A stretch of 64,000 nt of DNA from Sphingomicrobium aestuariivivum (GTDB taxonomy: Bacteria; Pseudomonadota; Alphaproteobacteria; Sphingomonadales; Sphingomonadaceae). The stretch is from assembly GCF_024721585.1 (NCBI RefSeq), contig NZ_CP102629.1, positions 1,240,001-1,304,000 of the forward strand. Reading direction: 5' to 3'. The translations under genes and the position numbers were made by a program. Shown here piece by piece: positions 55,115 to 63,639 of this stretch. The first letter of the stretch is position 1; each line of letters starts with the position of its first letter. The notes under the pieces are model-generated. The model was given only the letters and a program-made list of their open reading frames with translations. It had not been told where the DNA came from and made no database searches.

Positions 55115-55152
55115 AAAAGGGCCGCGCCACCCGACGGTGACACGGCCCCTTC
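55115..55152. terminator. Bidirectional terminator between the DUF885-like gene and etfA
   Basis: GGGCCG...CGGCCC with an inner CACC/GGTG pair forms a hairpin flanked by AAAA on the left (TTTT for etfA on the minus strand) and CTTCC on the right. It lies between two convergent genes. Confidence 0.65.
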
Positions 55153-55173
55153 CTGTCCGGTTTCGGAAAAGCC

Positions 55174-56103
55174 CTAGAGCTTCTCGGTCAGCTCGGGGAC
55201 GATCTGGAAGAGATCGCCGACGAGGCCGATGTCGGCGACCTGGAAGATCGGCGCTTCCTCGTCCTTGTTGATGGCGACGATGACCTTCGAATCCTTCATG
55301 CCGGCAAGGTGCTGGATCGCACCCGAGATGCCGATGGCGATATAGACTTCGGGGGCCACGATCTTGCCGGTCTGGCCGACCTGGTAGTCGTTGGGAGCAT
55401 AGCCCGCATCGACCGCGGCGCGGCTGGCGCCGACGGCGGCGTTAAGCTTGTCGGCGAGCGGGTCGAGGAGCTTGTGGAAGTCCTCGTTCGAGCCGAAGGC
55501 ACGGCCGCCCGAGACGATCACGCCCGCGCTGGTCAGCTCGGGACGATCGCCTTCCGACAGTTCGGCCGAGACGAATTCCGACTTGGCGCTGTTCGCGCCG
55601 GCGTCGATTGCCTCGACGCTGCCCGAACCACCCTCGGCGGCGGCCTTGTCGAAGGCGGTGCCGCGCACGGTGATGACCTTTTTCGCATCCGACGACTGGA
55701 CCGTCGCGATGGCGTTGCCGGCGTAGATCGGGCGCTTGAACGTGTCGTCGCCGTCGACCGCGATGATGTCGCTGATCTGCGCCACGTCCAATTTGGCGGC
55801 GACGCGCGGGGCGACATTCTTGCCGGTCGTGGTGGCGGGCGCGAGGAAGGCGTCATGGTGACCCATCTGGTCGACGATGATCGGCGCGACATCCTCGGCG
55901 AGCTGGTGCTCGAGATGCGCGGCATCGGCGACATGGACCTTGCCGACACCGTCGATCTTGGCAGCGGCTTCGGCGACGCCGCCGACGTCCTTGCCGACGA
56001 CGAGCAGGTGCACTTCGCCGAGCTTGGCGGCGGCGGTCACCGTGGAAAGGGTGGCGTCCTTGATGGCGGCGCCGTCATGTTCGACGAGAACGAGCGTCTT
56101 CAT
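55174..56103 (-). CDS. etfA: Electron transfer flavoprotein subunit alpha
   Basis: A 309-residue ETF alpha subunit that, with EtfB, passes electrons from acyl-CoA dehydrogenases and other flavoproteins to ETF:quinone oxidoreductase. The N-terminus [20 protein letters not shown] and the C-terminal FAD domain ([80 protein letters not shown]) are typical. Its start overlaps the etfB stop codon (TGATG). Confidence 0.97.
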   Translation of the reverse strand: MKTLVLVEHDGAAIKDATLSTVTAAAKLGEVHLLVVGKDVGGVAEAAAKIDGVGKVHVADAAHLEHQLAEDVAPIIVDQMGHHDAFLAPATTTGKNVAPRVAAKLDVAQISDIIAVDGDDTFKRPIYAGNAIATVQSSDAKKVITVRGTAFDKAAAEGGSGSVEAIDAGANSAKSEFVSAELSEGDRPELTSAGVIVSGGRAFGSNEDFHKLLDPLADKLNAAVGASRAAVDAGYAPNDYQVGQTGKIVAPEVYIAIGISGAIQHLAGMKDSKVIVAINKDEEAPIFQVADIGLVGDLFQIVPELTEKL

Positions 56104-56849
56104 CAGGCAACTCCCAGTTCTTTGAGCTTGGCGACCAGTTCATCGACACTGCCGACCTTGTCACCGGCCTCGCGCACGGGCGGCGGGGCGACATTGGTGA
56201 TGGTGAGGCGGCGCGTGACGTCGACGCCATAGTCATCGGGCGTCTTGGTCTCGAGCGGCTTCTTCTTGGCCTTCATGATGTTGGGCAGCGAGGCGTAGCG
56301 CGGCTCGTTCAGGCGAAGGTCGGTGGTGACCACGGCGGGAAGCTGGAGCTTCACGGTCTCGAGGCCGCCGTCGATCTCGCGGGTCACGCTGACCGCGCCA
56401 TCGGCGGGCTCGACCTTCGAGGCGAAGGTGCCCTGGCCCCAGTCGAGCATGGCGGCGAGCATCTGGCCCGTCGCATTGCTGTCGTCGTCGATCGCCTGCT
56501 TGCCGAGCACGATCATGTCGGGGTTCTCGTCAGCGGCGACCTTGGCGAGCAGCTTGGCCACGCCCAGCGGCTCGACGTCTTCATCGCTCTGGATGAGGAT
56601 GGCACGGTCGGCGCCCATCGCGAGCGCGGTACGCAGCGTTTCCTGCGCCTTGGCCGGACCGACCGAGACCACGACGATCTCGTCGGCCTTGCCGGCTTCC
56701 TTGAGGCGCACGGCTTCCTCGACGGCGATTTCGTCGAAGGGGTTCATGCTCATCTTGACGTTGGCGAGATCGACACCGCTGCCATCGGGCTTGATCCGAG
56801 GCTTGACGTTGTAATCGATCACCCGTTTCACGGCGACCAGCAGCTTCAT
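56103..56849 (-). CDS. etfB: Electron transfer flavoprotein subunit beta
   Basis: A 248-residue ETF beta subunit holding structural AMP. The N-terminus [20 protein letters not shown] and the segments [60 protein letters not shown] and [20 protein letters not shown] are those of EtfB. Translationally coupled to etfA downstream. Upstream, 125 bases separate it from the divergent ExoD-type gene. Confidence 0.97.
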   Translation of the reverse strand: MKLLVAVKRVIDYNVKPRIKPDGSGVDLANVKMSMNPFDEIAVEEAVRLKEAGKADEIVVVSVGPAKAQETLRTALAMGADRAILIQSDEDVEPLGVAKLLAKVAADENPDMIVLGKQAIDDDSNATGQMLAAMLDWGQGTFASKVEPADGAVSVTREIDGGLETVKLQLPAVVTTDLRLNEPRYASLPNIMKAKKKPLETKTPDDYGVDVTRRLTITNVAPPPVREAGDKVGSVDELVAKLKELGVA

Positions 56850-56974
56850 GGGCTGACTTCTCCTGACTGAAATTTCGAGTGCGATATGCTTGGCTAAAGA
56901 GCGCGCGTCAAATGGTCGGAGTTCCGTAGGGGCCGGAAACGCAACATTTCGCGACCATCCGTTGTTGGGCCGTC

Positions 56975-57604
56975 ATGAGTACGCATGACAGCAAGGGCGA
57001 GATCGGCCCCGTGAAGTCGGTCGGCGACATCGTCGAGGGGCTCGAGGAGATCGGCGAGAAACAGGACTGCGTGTCGGTCGGCGACGTCGCCGATGCCTTT
57101 GGTACGCGTACCTATGCGCCCTTCCTCATCGTGCCCGCGCTGCTCGAGATCACCCCCTTGGGCGCCATCCCCGGTGTGCCGACCGTGCTCGCGGTCACCA
57201 TCTCCATCTTCGCCTTCCAGATGCTGCTCGGGCGCGACCATATCTGGATTCCCGACTTCCTCGAGAACCGCCGCGTTACCGGCGACAAGCTCAAAAAGTC
57301 GGCGGAGAAGGCCGAGGGCGTGGCCGAACATATGGACCAGTGGTTTCACAGGCGCTTCAAGGGGCTGACGCGCGGCGTCTTCATCAAGCTCGCCGCCATC
57401 GTCATCCTCGCGCTGTGCGCTGCCGTGCCCTTCCTCGAGGTGCTGCCCTTCGCCAGCTCGGGCCCGATGCTGGCCATCGTCTTCATCGGGTTGGCGCTGC
57501 TGGTGCGCGACGGGCTCCTGCTCGTCATCAGCGTGAGCGTCGGCCTCGCTGCGGTCGCGGCGGGGCTCGGCTATTTGCTGATGGGTGGCGGTGGCGGCGG
57601 CTGA
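56975..57604 (+). CDS. ExoD-family membrane protein (exopolysaccharide synthesis ExoD-like)
   Basis: A 209-residue protein with about four membrane segments. The family core is VADAFGTRTYAPFLIVPALL followed by EITPLGAIPGVPTVLAVTIS, with LLGRDHIWIPDFLENRRV next. ExoD of Sinorhizobium influences exopolysaccharide and alkaline tolerance; the molecular role is not known. The N-terminal 40 residues are cytoplasmic and acidic, and the end is a Gly run. A hairpin follows the stop codon. Confidence 0.9.
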   Translation: MSTHDSKGEIGPVKSVGDIVEGLEEIGEKQDCVSVGDVADAFGTRTYAPFLIVPALLEITPLGAIPGVPTVLAVTISIFAFQMLLGRDHIWIPDFLENRRVTGDKLKKSAEKAEGVAEHMDQWFHRRFKGLTRGVFIKLAAIVILALCAAVPFLEVLPFASSGPMLAIVFIGLALLVRDGLLLVISVSVGLAAVAAGLGYLLMGGGGGG

Positions 57605-57605
57605 T

Positions 57606-57645
57606 ACGAAAAAGGGCCGCCGAAGCGACCCTTTCCCTTGTTCGA
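57606..57645. terminator. Weak terminator between ExoD-type gene and sucC
   Basis: AAAAAGGG...CCCTTTCCC can pair around an inner GCCGCCGAAGCG loop; A-rich on one side and T-rich on the other, so it may serve both convergent genes. The stem is imperfect. Confidence 0.5.
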
Positions 57646-57658
57646 TGATGGCAGGGGC

Positions 57659-58855
57659 CTAGGCGGCCTGCTTGACCTCCGCGACGATCTTCTTGGCGGC
57701 ATCGCCAAGGTCGTCGGCGGCGATGATCTTGAGGCCGCTGCTGCCCAGGATTTCCTTGCCCTTCTCGACATTGGTGCCCTCGAGGCGGACGACCAGCGGA
57801 CGGTCGAGGTCGACTTCCTTGGCCGCCGCGACGATGCCCTCGGCGATCGTGTCGCAGCGCATGATGCCGCCGAAGATGTTGACGAGGATGCCCTTCACGG
57901 CGGGGTCCGACAGGATGATCTTGAAGGCCGCGGTGACCTTCTCCTTGTCGGCGCCGCCGCCGACGTCGAGGAAGTTGGCGGGGAAGGCGCCGTGCAGCTT
58001 GATGATGTCCATCGTCGCCATGGCAAGGCCCGCGCCGTTGACCATGCAACCGATGTCGCCGTCGAGCTTGATGTAGGCGAGGTCGTACTTGGAGGCCTCG
58101 ACTTCCATCGGATCCTCTTCGGTGAGGTCGCGCAGTTCCTCGATGTCCTTGTGACGGAACATGGCGTTCGAATCGAAGCCGACCTTGGCGTCGAGGACCA
58201 TCAGCTTGTCGCCCGACACGGCGAGCGGGTTGATCTCGATCTGCGAGGCGTCGGTGCCGTGGAACGCCTTGTAGAGCGCGGCGGTGACCTTGGCGGCCTG
58301 CTTGGCGAGGTCGCCCTTGAGGCCCAGCGCGGCAGCGACCGAACGGCCGTGATGCGGCATCAGGCCGGTCGCGGGATCGATGGTGAAGGTGTGGACCTTC
58401 TCGGGCGTGTCATGCGCGACCTGCTCGATGTCCATGCCGCCTTCGGGGCTGGCGACGATGGCGAGGCGGCCCGAGGCACGGTCGACCAGCATGGCGAGAT
58501 AGAATTCGCTGTCGATGTCGACGCCATCGGTGACGTAGAGGCGCTGGACTTCCTTGCCCTCGGCGCCGGTCTGGATGGTGACGAGCGTGTTGCCGAGCAT
58601 GTCCTTGGCGTGGGCTTCGACTTCCTCGATCGACTTGGCGAGGCGAACGCCGCCCTTCGAGCCCTCGGGCAGTTCCTTGAAGGTGCCCTTGCCGCGGCCG
58701 CCGGCATGGATCTGCGCCTTGACCACCCAGAGCGGGCCGGGGAGCCGCTTGGCCGCCTCGACCGCCTCTTCCACGCTCATCGCGGGGATGCCGGCAGGCA
58801 CCGGGGCGCCGAATTCCTTGAGGAGTTCCTTGGCCTGATACTCATGGATGTTCAT
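57659..58855 (-). CDS. sucC: Succinyl-CoA ligase (ADP-forming) subunit beta
   Basis: A 398-residue citric-acid-cycle enzyme subunit with an ATP-grasp fold: [20 protein letters not shown] at the start, [20 protein letters not shown] for the nucleotide loop, [40 protein letters not shown] and [18 protein letters not shown] for the CoA/succinate region. sucD is not in the window, although it usually follows sucC in this class. Divergent from dinB. Confidence 0.97.
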   Translation of the reverse strand: MNIHEYQAKELLKEFGAPVPAGIPAMSVEEAVEAAKRLPGPLWVVKAQIHAGGRGKGTFKELPEGSKGGVRLAKSIEEVEAHAKDMLGNTLVTIQTGAEGKEVQRLYVTDGVDIDSEFYLAMLVDRASGRLAIVASPEGGMDIEQVAHDTPEKVHTFTIDPATGLMPHHGRSVAAALGLKGDLAKQAAKVTAALYKAFHGTDASQIEINPLAVSGDKLMVLDAKVGFDSNAMFRHKDIEELRDLTEEDPMEVEASKYDLAYIKLDGDIGCMVNGAGLAMATMDIIKLHGAFPANFLDVGGGADKEKVTAAFKIILSDPAVKGILVNIFGGIMRCDTIAEGIVAAAKEVDLDRPLVVRLEGTNVEKGKEILGSSGLKIIAADDLGDAAKKIVAEVKQAA

Positions 58856-58947
58856 GCGGTTCGTCCTTCGCTTCGCGAAATGTCTAAAGAGTCGCCGCGC
58901 CCTAAAGCATATCGGGGCGGAGAGGAAAAGGCGCTAGGAGGGGACAT

Positions 58948-60060
58948 GTGAGTGTGAACCCCGATTCTCCAGACCTGCCCGAACCCGGGGCCGACGGGCG
59001 CAAGATCATCCATGTCGACATGGATGCCTTCTTTGCGTCGGTCGAACAGCGCGACCATCCCGAGCTGCGCGGCAAGCCCGTCGCGGTGGGCGGCGGACAC
59101 AGGGGTGTCGTCGCGGCAGCAAGTTACGAAGCGCGCGAGTTTGGCGTGCGGAGCGCGATGCCGAGCGTCACCGCGCGGCGCAAATGCCCCGACCTCATCT
59201 TCGTGAAATCGCGGTTCGATGTGTATCGCGAGGTCAGCCAGCAGATCCGCGACATCTTCGCAATCCATGCGAGCGCGGTGCAGCCCCTCTCGCTCGACGA
59301 AGCCTTCCTCGACGTCACCGACGATCCCCACGGCCTCGGCTCGGGCAAGGCGATCGCCGAGGACATTCGCGCGCGGATCAAGGCGGAGACGAACCTCACC
59401 GCCTCGGCGGGCGTCTCTTATTGCAAGTTCATCGCCAAGCTCGCCTCCGACCAGAACAAGCCCGACGGCCTGTGCGTCATCCCGCCCGCCAAAGGCCCCG
59501 CCTTCGTCCAGAGCCTGCCGGTCAAACGCTTCCACGGGGTGGGCCCCAAGACCGCCGAGAAGATGAACCGGCTTGGCATCATGACGGGCGCCGACCTTGC
59601 CGCCTGGCCCTATCGTGAGCTGCGCGCGCGCTTCGGGTCGAGCGCCGACTGGTATTACCGCATCGCCAGAGGCATCGACGAGCGCCCCGTGAGATCGGAC
59701 CGCGTGCGAAAAAGCTGCTCCGCCGAGCGGACGTTTGGCGAGGATGTGCGCGGCGAGGCCGAGACCTATGCCGAGCTCGACCGCGTGAGCGAGATCGCCT
59801 GGGCGCGGATCGAGAAGGCGAATTTCAAGGGCCGGACGGTCAATCTCAAGGTCAAATATGCCGACTTCGAGATCATCACGCGGGCCAGGAGCTTCACTGC
59901 CCCCGTGACCGATGCGGAAACCTTCCACGCCGCGGGTCGTTCGCTCCTCAGTCCCCTGTTTCCGCTGGAAAAAGGCGTGCGTCTCTTGGGATTGGGCCTG
60001 TCGTCCCCCGTGGAGGAGGAGTTGGGTGGTCCAAAACAACTGGGACTCGCATTTGAATAG
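58948..60060 (+). CDS. dinB: DNA polymerase IV
   Basis: A 370-residue Y-family translesion polymerase. The start is GTG at 58948 because an ATG two bases upstream is in another frame and stops at once; AGGAGGGG lies five bases before. Catalytic Asp/Glu residues are in IIHVDMDAFFASVEQRD (about 19-35) and LSLDEAFLDVTDDP (about 114-127). The HhH and little-finger domains follow. The C-terminal QLGLAFE is a beta-clamp-binding motif. No LexA box of the alphaproteobacterial type (GTTCN7GTTC) is seen upstream. Confidence 0.95.
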   Translation: MSVNPDSPDLPEPGADGRKIIHVDMDAFFASVEQRDHPELRGKPVAVGGGHRGVVAAASYEAREFGVRSAMPSVTARRKCPDLIFVKSRFDVYREVSQQIRDIFAIHASAVQPLSLDEAFLDVTDDPHGLGSGKAIAEDIRARIKAETNLTASAGVSYCKFIAKLASDQNKPDGLCVIPPAKGPAFVQSLPVKRFHGVGPKTAEKMNRLGIMTGADLAAWPYRELRARFGSSADWYYRIARGIDERPVRSDRVRKSCSAERTFGEDVRGEAETYAELDRVSEIAWARIEKANFKGRTVNLKVKYADFEIITRARSFTAPVTDAETFHAAGRSLLSPLFPLEKGVRLLGLGLSSPVEEELGGPKQLGLAFE

Positions 60061-60066
60061 GATTTC

Positions 60067-60078
60067 TGTTATATAATT
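60067..60078 (+). promoter_or_regulatory. Putative promoter -10 element for carD
   Basis: TGTTATATAATT, just past dinB, contains a perfect TATAAT and an extended TG. It is the most AT-rich short stretch of the window. TTGAAT 13 bases upstream is too near for a normal -35. A hairpin lies between it and carD. Confidence 0.4.
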
Positions 60079-60088
60079 GTCATTCACG

Positions 60089-60118
60089 AGCCGCCGCGCC
60101 AACGCGACGGCTTCTTCA
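60089..60118 (+). terminator. Terminator-like hairpin after dinB
   Basis: GCCGCCGCG and CGCGACGGC pair around CCAA (one C-A mismatch), followed by TTCTTC. It could end dinB transcription or be part of the carD leader, since a promoter-like TATAAT lies just upstream. Confidence 0.5.
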
Positions 60119-60221
60119 CGCAGGAACACTCACCAACGCTGCACGCAACATGGGGCCGGTCAACGTACGGGGGACGCGACCGCTTCAGCATGCCCAGCGT
60201 GGTCCAACGGAGAATTTATCT

Positions 60222-60755
60222 ATGGCGAGCAAGGCCCTTAGCTTCGATGTCGGCGATTATGTCGTGTACCCCAAGCACGGTGTCGGCAAGGTCATCGAAC
60301 TGCAGTCGACCGAGATTGCCGGTGCCAAGCTCGACCTCTACGTGCTCCGTTTCGAAAAAGAGAAAATGACCCTCCGCGTCCCCGTCAACAAGGCGGAATC
60401 GACCGGCATGCGCAAGCTGTCGTCGGACAAGGCGATGAAGGAGGCGATGGAAACCCTCAAGTCCAAGCCCAAGGTCAAGCGCACCATGTGGTCGCGCCGC
60501 GCGCAGGAATATGAAGCCAAGATCAACTCGGGCGACCTCATCCTGATCGCCGAGGTGACCCGCGACCTGTTCCGCGCCGACGACCAGCCCGAGCAGAGCT
60601 ATTCGGAGCGCCAGATCTTCGAGGCCGCCTCGAGCCGCCTCGCCCGCGAACTCGGCGCGATGGAAAAGACCGACGAGAAGACGGCGCTCAAGAAGATCAT
60701 CAAGGTGCTCGATGACGCCGCGAAGATCTGGAATGCGGAAAAAGAGGACGCCTAA
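60222..60755 (+). CDS. CarD-family transcriptional regulator
   Basis: A 177-residue CarD/CdnL-type protein that binds RNA polymerase beta and stabilises open promoter complexes. The N-terminal Tudor-like interaction domain begins FDVGDYVVYPKHGVGKVIEL and includes RFEKEKMTLRVPVNKAESTG; the C-terminal helical DNA-binding part contains TMWSRRAQEYEAKINSGDLI and RDLFRADDQPEQSYSERQIF. The start MASKALSFDVGD follows an ACGGAGA site; a frame 24 codons longer has no family support. A terminator follows. Confidence 0.95.
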   Translation: MASKALSFDVGDYVVYPKHGVGKVIELQSTEIAGAKLDLYVLRFEKEKMTLRVPVNKAESTGMRKLSSDKAMKEAMETLKSKPKVKRTMWSRRAQEYEAKINSGDLILIAEVTRDLFRADDQPEQSYSERQIFEAASSRLARELGAMEKTDEKTALKKIIKVLDDAAKIWNAEKEDA

Positions 60756-60813
60756 AAACGTCCGGGGGATCCGCGACGCATCTTCTGATGCCTGATCGAC
60801 CTGATCACCAAGG

Positions 60814-60842
60814 GGCCCGGCCGGAAACGGTCGGGCCTTCTC
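60814..60842 (+). terminator. Rho-independent terminator of carD
   Basis: GGCCCGGCCG and CGGTCGGGCC (one G-T pair) enclose GAAA and are followed by TTCTC. It lies about 58 bases past the stop codon. Confidence 0.8.
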
Positions 60843-60877
60843 GTATCCGCCGTTGGTCGAAAAGCCCGCCCCGCCTT

Positions 60878-60907
60878 CTTGTGCCTCCCTCTTGGATGGC
60901 GTATTAG
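60878..60907 (+). promoter_or_regulatory. Putative promoter of the first GIN-domain gene
   Basis: CTTGTG at 60878-60883 and TATTAG at 60902-60907 are 18 bases apart, 30 bases before the ATG. Weak match by eye; nothing else is seen in the 96 bases between the carD terminator and this gene. Confidence 0.35.
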
Positions 60908-60938
60908 AGTGCCAACACAGTAGGGACGCCAAAGCATC

Positions 60939-61676
60939 ATGTTCGTCAAAGCCAGCACCATCGCGCTTCTCACCGGCGCCATTTCCTCTTGCGCCGACTT
61001 CGTGAGCGAGGATCGGATCGAGATCGAGACCGGTCCCGCCGTCACGCGCACCATCGAGGCGCAGGACTTCGACCGGCTCGCGGTGAGCGGTCGCTATGAC
61101 GTGATCGTCGTGCCGGGCGAAGCGGTGGCGGTCGAGATGGTCGGGCCCGAAAACGTCATCGACCAGACCGAATTCTCCTTCGCCGACGGGCTTCTCACCA
61201 TCCGCCCGGAAGAGCGCGGCAGCGTCATTTTCCGCTGGGCCGATGACAAGGTGCCGACGATCCGTATCACTTCGCCCGGCATCAGCGAGGCGACCATCCT
61301 CGGCTCGGCCGACGTGCGGCTCGAGGCCGTCGACGCCGAGGCCTTTACCGGCAACATCAAGGGCTCGGGCGACCTTCGCCTCGATGCAGTGAATACAAAG
61401 ACGCTGGCATTTGACGTGCGCGGTTCGGGCGACATCTCTGCCGCAGGCACGACCGAGCGGCTCGACATTGCCATCGCGGGGTCGGGCGACATCAGCACGC
61501 GCGAACTCATCGCCGCCAATGCCGACATCAGCATCGCCGGATCGGGCGACGTCAATTCGCGGGTCACGGGCGAAGCCGACGTTCGCGTCGCCGGCTCGGG
61601 CGATGTCGTCGTCAGCGGCGGCGCGACCTGCAACATTTCCAAGGCCGGCAGCGGCGACGTCAGCTGCACGAGCTAG
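60939..61676 (+). CDS. GIN-domain (DUF2807) protein, copy 1 of 3
   Basis: A 245-residue exported protein. The start MFVKASTIALLTGAISSCAD is a signal with a possible lipobox (ISSC). The rest is a right-handed beta-helix of the putative auto-transporter adhesin head GIN type: six GSGD repeats (KGSGDLR, RGSGDIS, AGSGDIS, AGSGDVN, AGSGDVV, AGSGDVS) at about 20-residue steps, and one variant (LGSADVR). GIN domains are found in Bacteroidetes and proteobacteria without a clear function. First of a triplet of related genes. Confidence 0.85.
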   Translation: MFVKASTIALLTGAISSCADFVSEDRIEIETGPAVTRTIEAQDFDRLAVSGRYDVIVVPGEAVAVEMVGPENVIDQTEFSFADGLLTIRPEERGSVIFRWADDKVPTIRITSPGISEATILGSADVRLEAVDAEAFTGNIKGSGDLRLDAVNTKTLAFDVRGSGDISAAGTTERLDIAIAGSGDISTRELIAANADISIAGSGDVNSRVTGEADVRVAGSGDVVVSGGATCNISKAGSGDVSCTS

Positions 61677-61700
61677 GCACCCAAGGACGGAGCTAGGATC

Positions 61701-62447
61701 ATGATCTTCAAGGCCACCACCATCGCGCTGATGAGCGGCGCCATTTCGACCTGCATGGGAAATCTCGACATTATCGACGGCGATGACGTCTCGATCGAGC
61801 CGGGCCGCGTCGTCACCGAGACGGTCCAGGTCGCCGATTTCAGCGACCTCGTTGTGGCGGGCGCCTACAATATCACCGTCGTGCCGGGCGAGGATATCGT
61901 CGTCACGGCAGAGGGCGGCGAGAATATCATCCGCCACACCGAGTTCGACGTCGAGGACGGCACCCTCGAGATCAAGACCCGTCGCGACGCCGACGGCAAG
62001 CGCGTCAGCTGGGACGGCAACAACAAGATCGACATCCGCATCACCCACCCCAATATCGAGGGCGCGTCCATCGCGGGCTCGGGCAGCGTGCAGATCGCCG
62101 AGGCCTCGGGCAGCCGCTTCGACGGCTCGATCGCCGGCTCGGGCGACTTGCGGATCGACAGCCTCACCGCCACCAGCGCCGATTTCTCGGTCGCGGGCTC
62201 GGGGGACATCTACGCCTCGGGCAAGGTCTCGCGCCTCGATATCTCGATCGCCGGGTCAGGCGGGTTCGAGAACCCCGAGCTGGAAGCCGAGAGCGCCGAT
62301 GTCTCCATCGCCGGATCGGGCGATGTCGCCGCGATCGTGACCGGCGCGGCCGACGTCTCGATCATCGGGTCGGGCGACGTCGTCTTCACCGGCGGCGCCG
62401 AGTGCACCGTCTCCAAGGCCGGTTCGGGCGACGTGACCTGCAGCTAG
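61701..62447 (+). CDS. GIN-domain (DUF2807) protein, copy 2 of 3
   Basis: A 248-residue paralogue of the previous gene. Its signal, MIFKATTIALMSGAISTCMG, is almost the same as that of copy 1, and the beta-helix repeats continue: AGSGSVQ, AGSGDLR, AGSGDIY, AGSGGFE, AGSGDVA, IGSGDVV, AGSGDVT. The end CTVSKAGSGDVTCS parallels CNISKAGSGDVSCT of copy 1, with a conserved Cys pair that may close the last coil. It starts 24 bases after copy 1 stops, so co-transcribed. Confidence 0.85.
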   Translation: MIFKATTIALMSGAISTCMGNLDIIDGDDVSIEPGRVVTETVQVADFSDLVVAGAYNITVVPGEDIVVTAEGGENIIRHTEFDVEDGTLEIKTRRDADGKRVSWDGNNKIDIRITHPNIEGASIAGSGSVQIAEASGSRFDGSIAGSGDLRIDSLTATSADFSVAGSGDIYASGKVSRLDISIAGSGGFENPELEAESADVSIAGSGDVAAIVTGAADVSIIGSGDVVFTGGAECTVSKAGSGDVTCS

Positions 62448-62498
62448 GCGCGCGCCTCTTCTGGCGTTGTTAACCATTTTGGGCGATGGTCCTTTTCC

Positions 62499-63191
62499 AT
62501 GAGGATCATCGCCCTTTTTCTTGCCGCCCTCTCCCTAGCCAGCCCTGCGCAGGCCGAGGAGCGTCGTTTCACCGTCACCGACTTCGACAAGGTCCGCCTC
62601 GATGGCGGCTTTGCTGTCGAGATGGTGACCGATCGCTCGCCCTTTGCCATCGCCGAGGGCAATTCGGCCGCGGTGGACGGGGTGCGCATGCGGGTCGAGG
62701 GGCGCACGCTCATCATCTCCGCCAACCGCTCCAACTGGTCGGGCAGCGAGCGCGACCGCGCCGAACCGGTCGCCATCCGCATCGGCACGCACAATGTCCG
62801 GCAGGTTTGGGTCAATGGTTCGGGCATGATCGCGATCGACAAGGTGAAAGGTCCGGCTTTCGGCCTTGCCATCCAGGGTGCGGGCCGCGCCACCGTCGGC
62901 AATGTCGTCGTCGAGGAACTCGAGGTCGCGCTAAACGGCGCGGCGAGCGCCGAGGTGGCGGGCGATGTCGAGGATGCCACGCTGATCGTGCGCGGCATGT
63001 CGTCGCTGGCCGCCGAAGGGCTGGAGAGCGACCGCGCCATTATCGGCGTGGACGGTCCCTCGATGGTCCGTCTCGGCCCCGCGCGCGAGGCGCGGATCGA
63101 CGCCATCGGCACCGGCGACATCAGCCTTGCCGGTCGCCCCAATTGCGAATTGCGCCTCGTCGGCTCGCCGAGCGTGACGGGCTGCCGCTAG
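62499..63191 (+). CDS. GIN-domain (DUF2807) protein, copy 3 of 3, diverged
   Basis: A 230-residue protein with an ordinary Sec signal (MRIIALFLAALSLASPAQAE) in place of the lipobox type. The N-terminal FTVTDFDKVRLDGGFAVEMV and the central INGSGMIAIDK-like VNGSGMIAIDKVKGPAFGLA, QGAGRATVGNVVVEELEVAL and IGTGDISLAGRPNCEL are GIN-like but the GSGD repeats are degraded to GSGM, GAGR, GAAS, GTGD. A Cys pair near the end is kept (NCELRL, VTGCR). Probably an older copy. Convergent with the DUF1489 gene (3 bases apart). Confidence 0.82.
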   Translation: MRIIALFLAALSLASPAQAEERRFTVTDFDKVRLDGGFAVEMVTDRSPFAIAEGNSAAVDGVRMRVEGRTLIISANRSNWSGSERDRAEPVAIRIGTHNVRQVWVNGSGMIAIDKVKGPAFGLAIQGAGRATVGNVVVEELEVALNGAASAEVAGDVEDATLIVRGMSSLAAEGLESDRAIIGVDGPSMVRLGPAREARIDAIGTGDISLAGRPNCELRLVGSPSVTGCR

Positions 63192-63194
63192 GCC

Positions 63195-63599
63195 TCAGAC
63201 CAGCGCCAGCGCGGCAAGCTTGCCGTAGAGCCGCGGCGGCAGGGCACCGATGCCGGTGCCGTCATCCTCGTCGCCGGGCGCATCCTTCGCCTCGAGATAA
63301 CGCCAGCCCTGGTGCGCGCGCTTGGGCTGCGCCGCGCAGGGCTCGAGCTGGTCCGACAGGACGATATCCCAGCGCCCGTCGGAACGCTCCTCGAAGCCGA
63401 TGACCTTCGAGCGGGCGACGATGCGATGCTTGACGATCCAGTGCAGGCGACCGCCGTTGAGCACCTCGGCGTGGCGCACGGGGCGGCGCTTGGTGACAAT
63501 GCGTACCTTGCCCCCGCTCGCGCGCCGCGCGATCCGCTTCTCGAGCGTCGGCAGGCTCGCGCAGCCATAGGCCACCTTGGTCATGTGCACGCAGGACAT
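63195..63599 (-). CDS. DUF1489-family protein
   Basis: A 134-residue protein matching DUF1489: TKVAYGCASLPTLEKRIARR, RHAEVLNGGRLHWIVKHRIV, ARSKVIGFEERSDGRWDIVL and KRAHQGWRYLEAKDAPGD. The family is restricted largely to alphaproteobacteria and its function is unknown. The start is uncertain: MSCVHMTKVAYG at 63599 is used, but the family usually begins at the inner Met (63584), and a TTG with an AAGG lies further upstream at 63635. Confidence 0.85.
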   Translation of the reverse strand: MSCVHMTKVAYGCASLPTLEKRIARRASGGKVRIVTKRRPVRHAEVLNGGRLHWIVKHRIVARSKVIGFEERSDGRWDIVLSDQLEPCAAQPKRAHQGWRYLEAKDAPGDEDDGTGIGALPPRLYGKLAALALV

Positions 63600-63639
63600 G
63601 GGCCACAAAGTGGCGCTTTCCTGCTGCCCGTTCAATACC

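Noticed and set aside
56935-56963. A general stress (EcfG-type) promoter before the ExoD-type gene
   Set aside because: GGAAAC and CGTT are present but 19 bases apart and the -35 is not GGAAC; the consensus spacing is 16-17.
58856-58947. A LexA box before dinB
   Set aside because: GTTC at 58859 is followed by GCTT and not GTTC at the right distance, so the alphaproteobacterial GTTCN7GTTC pattern is not met.
60216-62048. A long minus-strand frame over carD and the first GIN gene
   Set aside because: Repeats in the translation come from the GSGD-coding repeats of the plus strand; there is no independent support.
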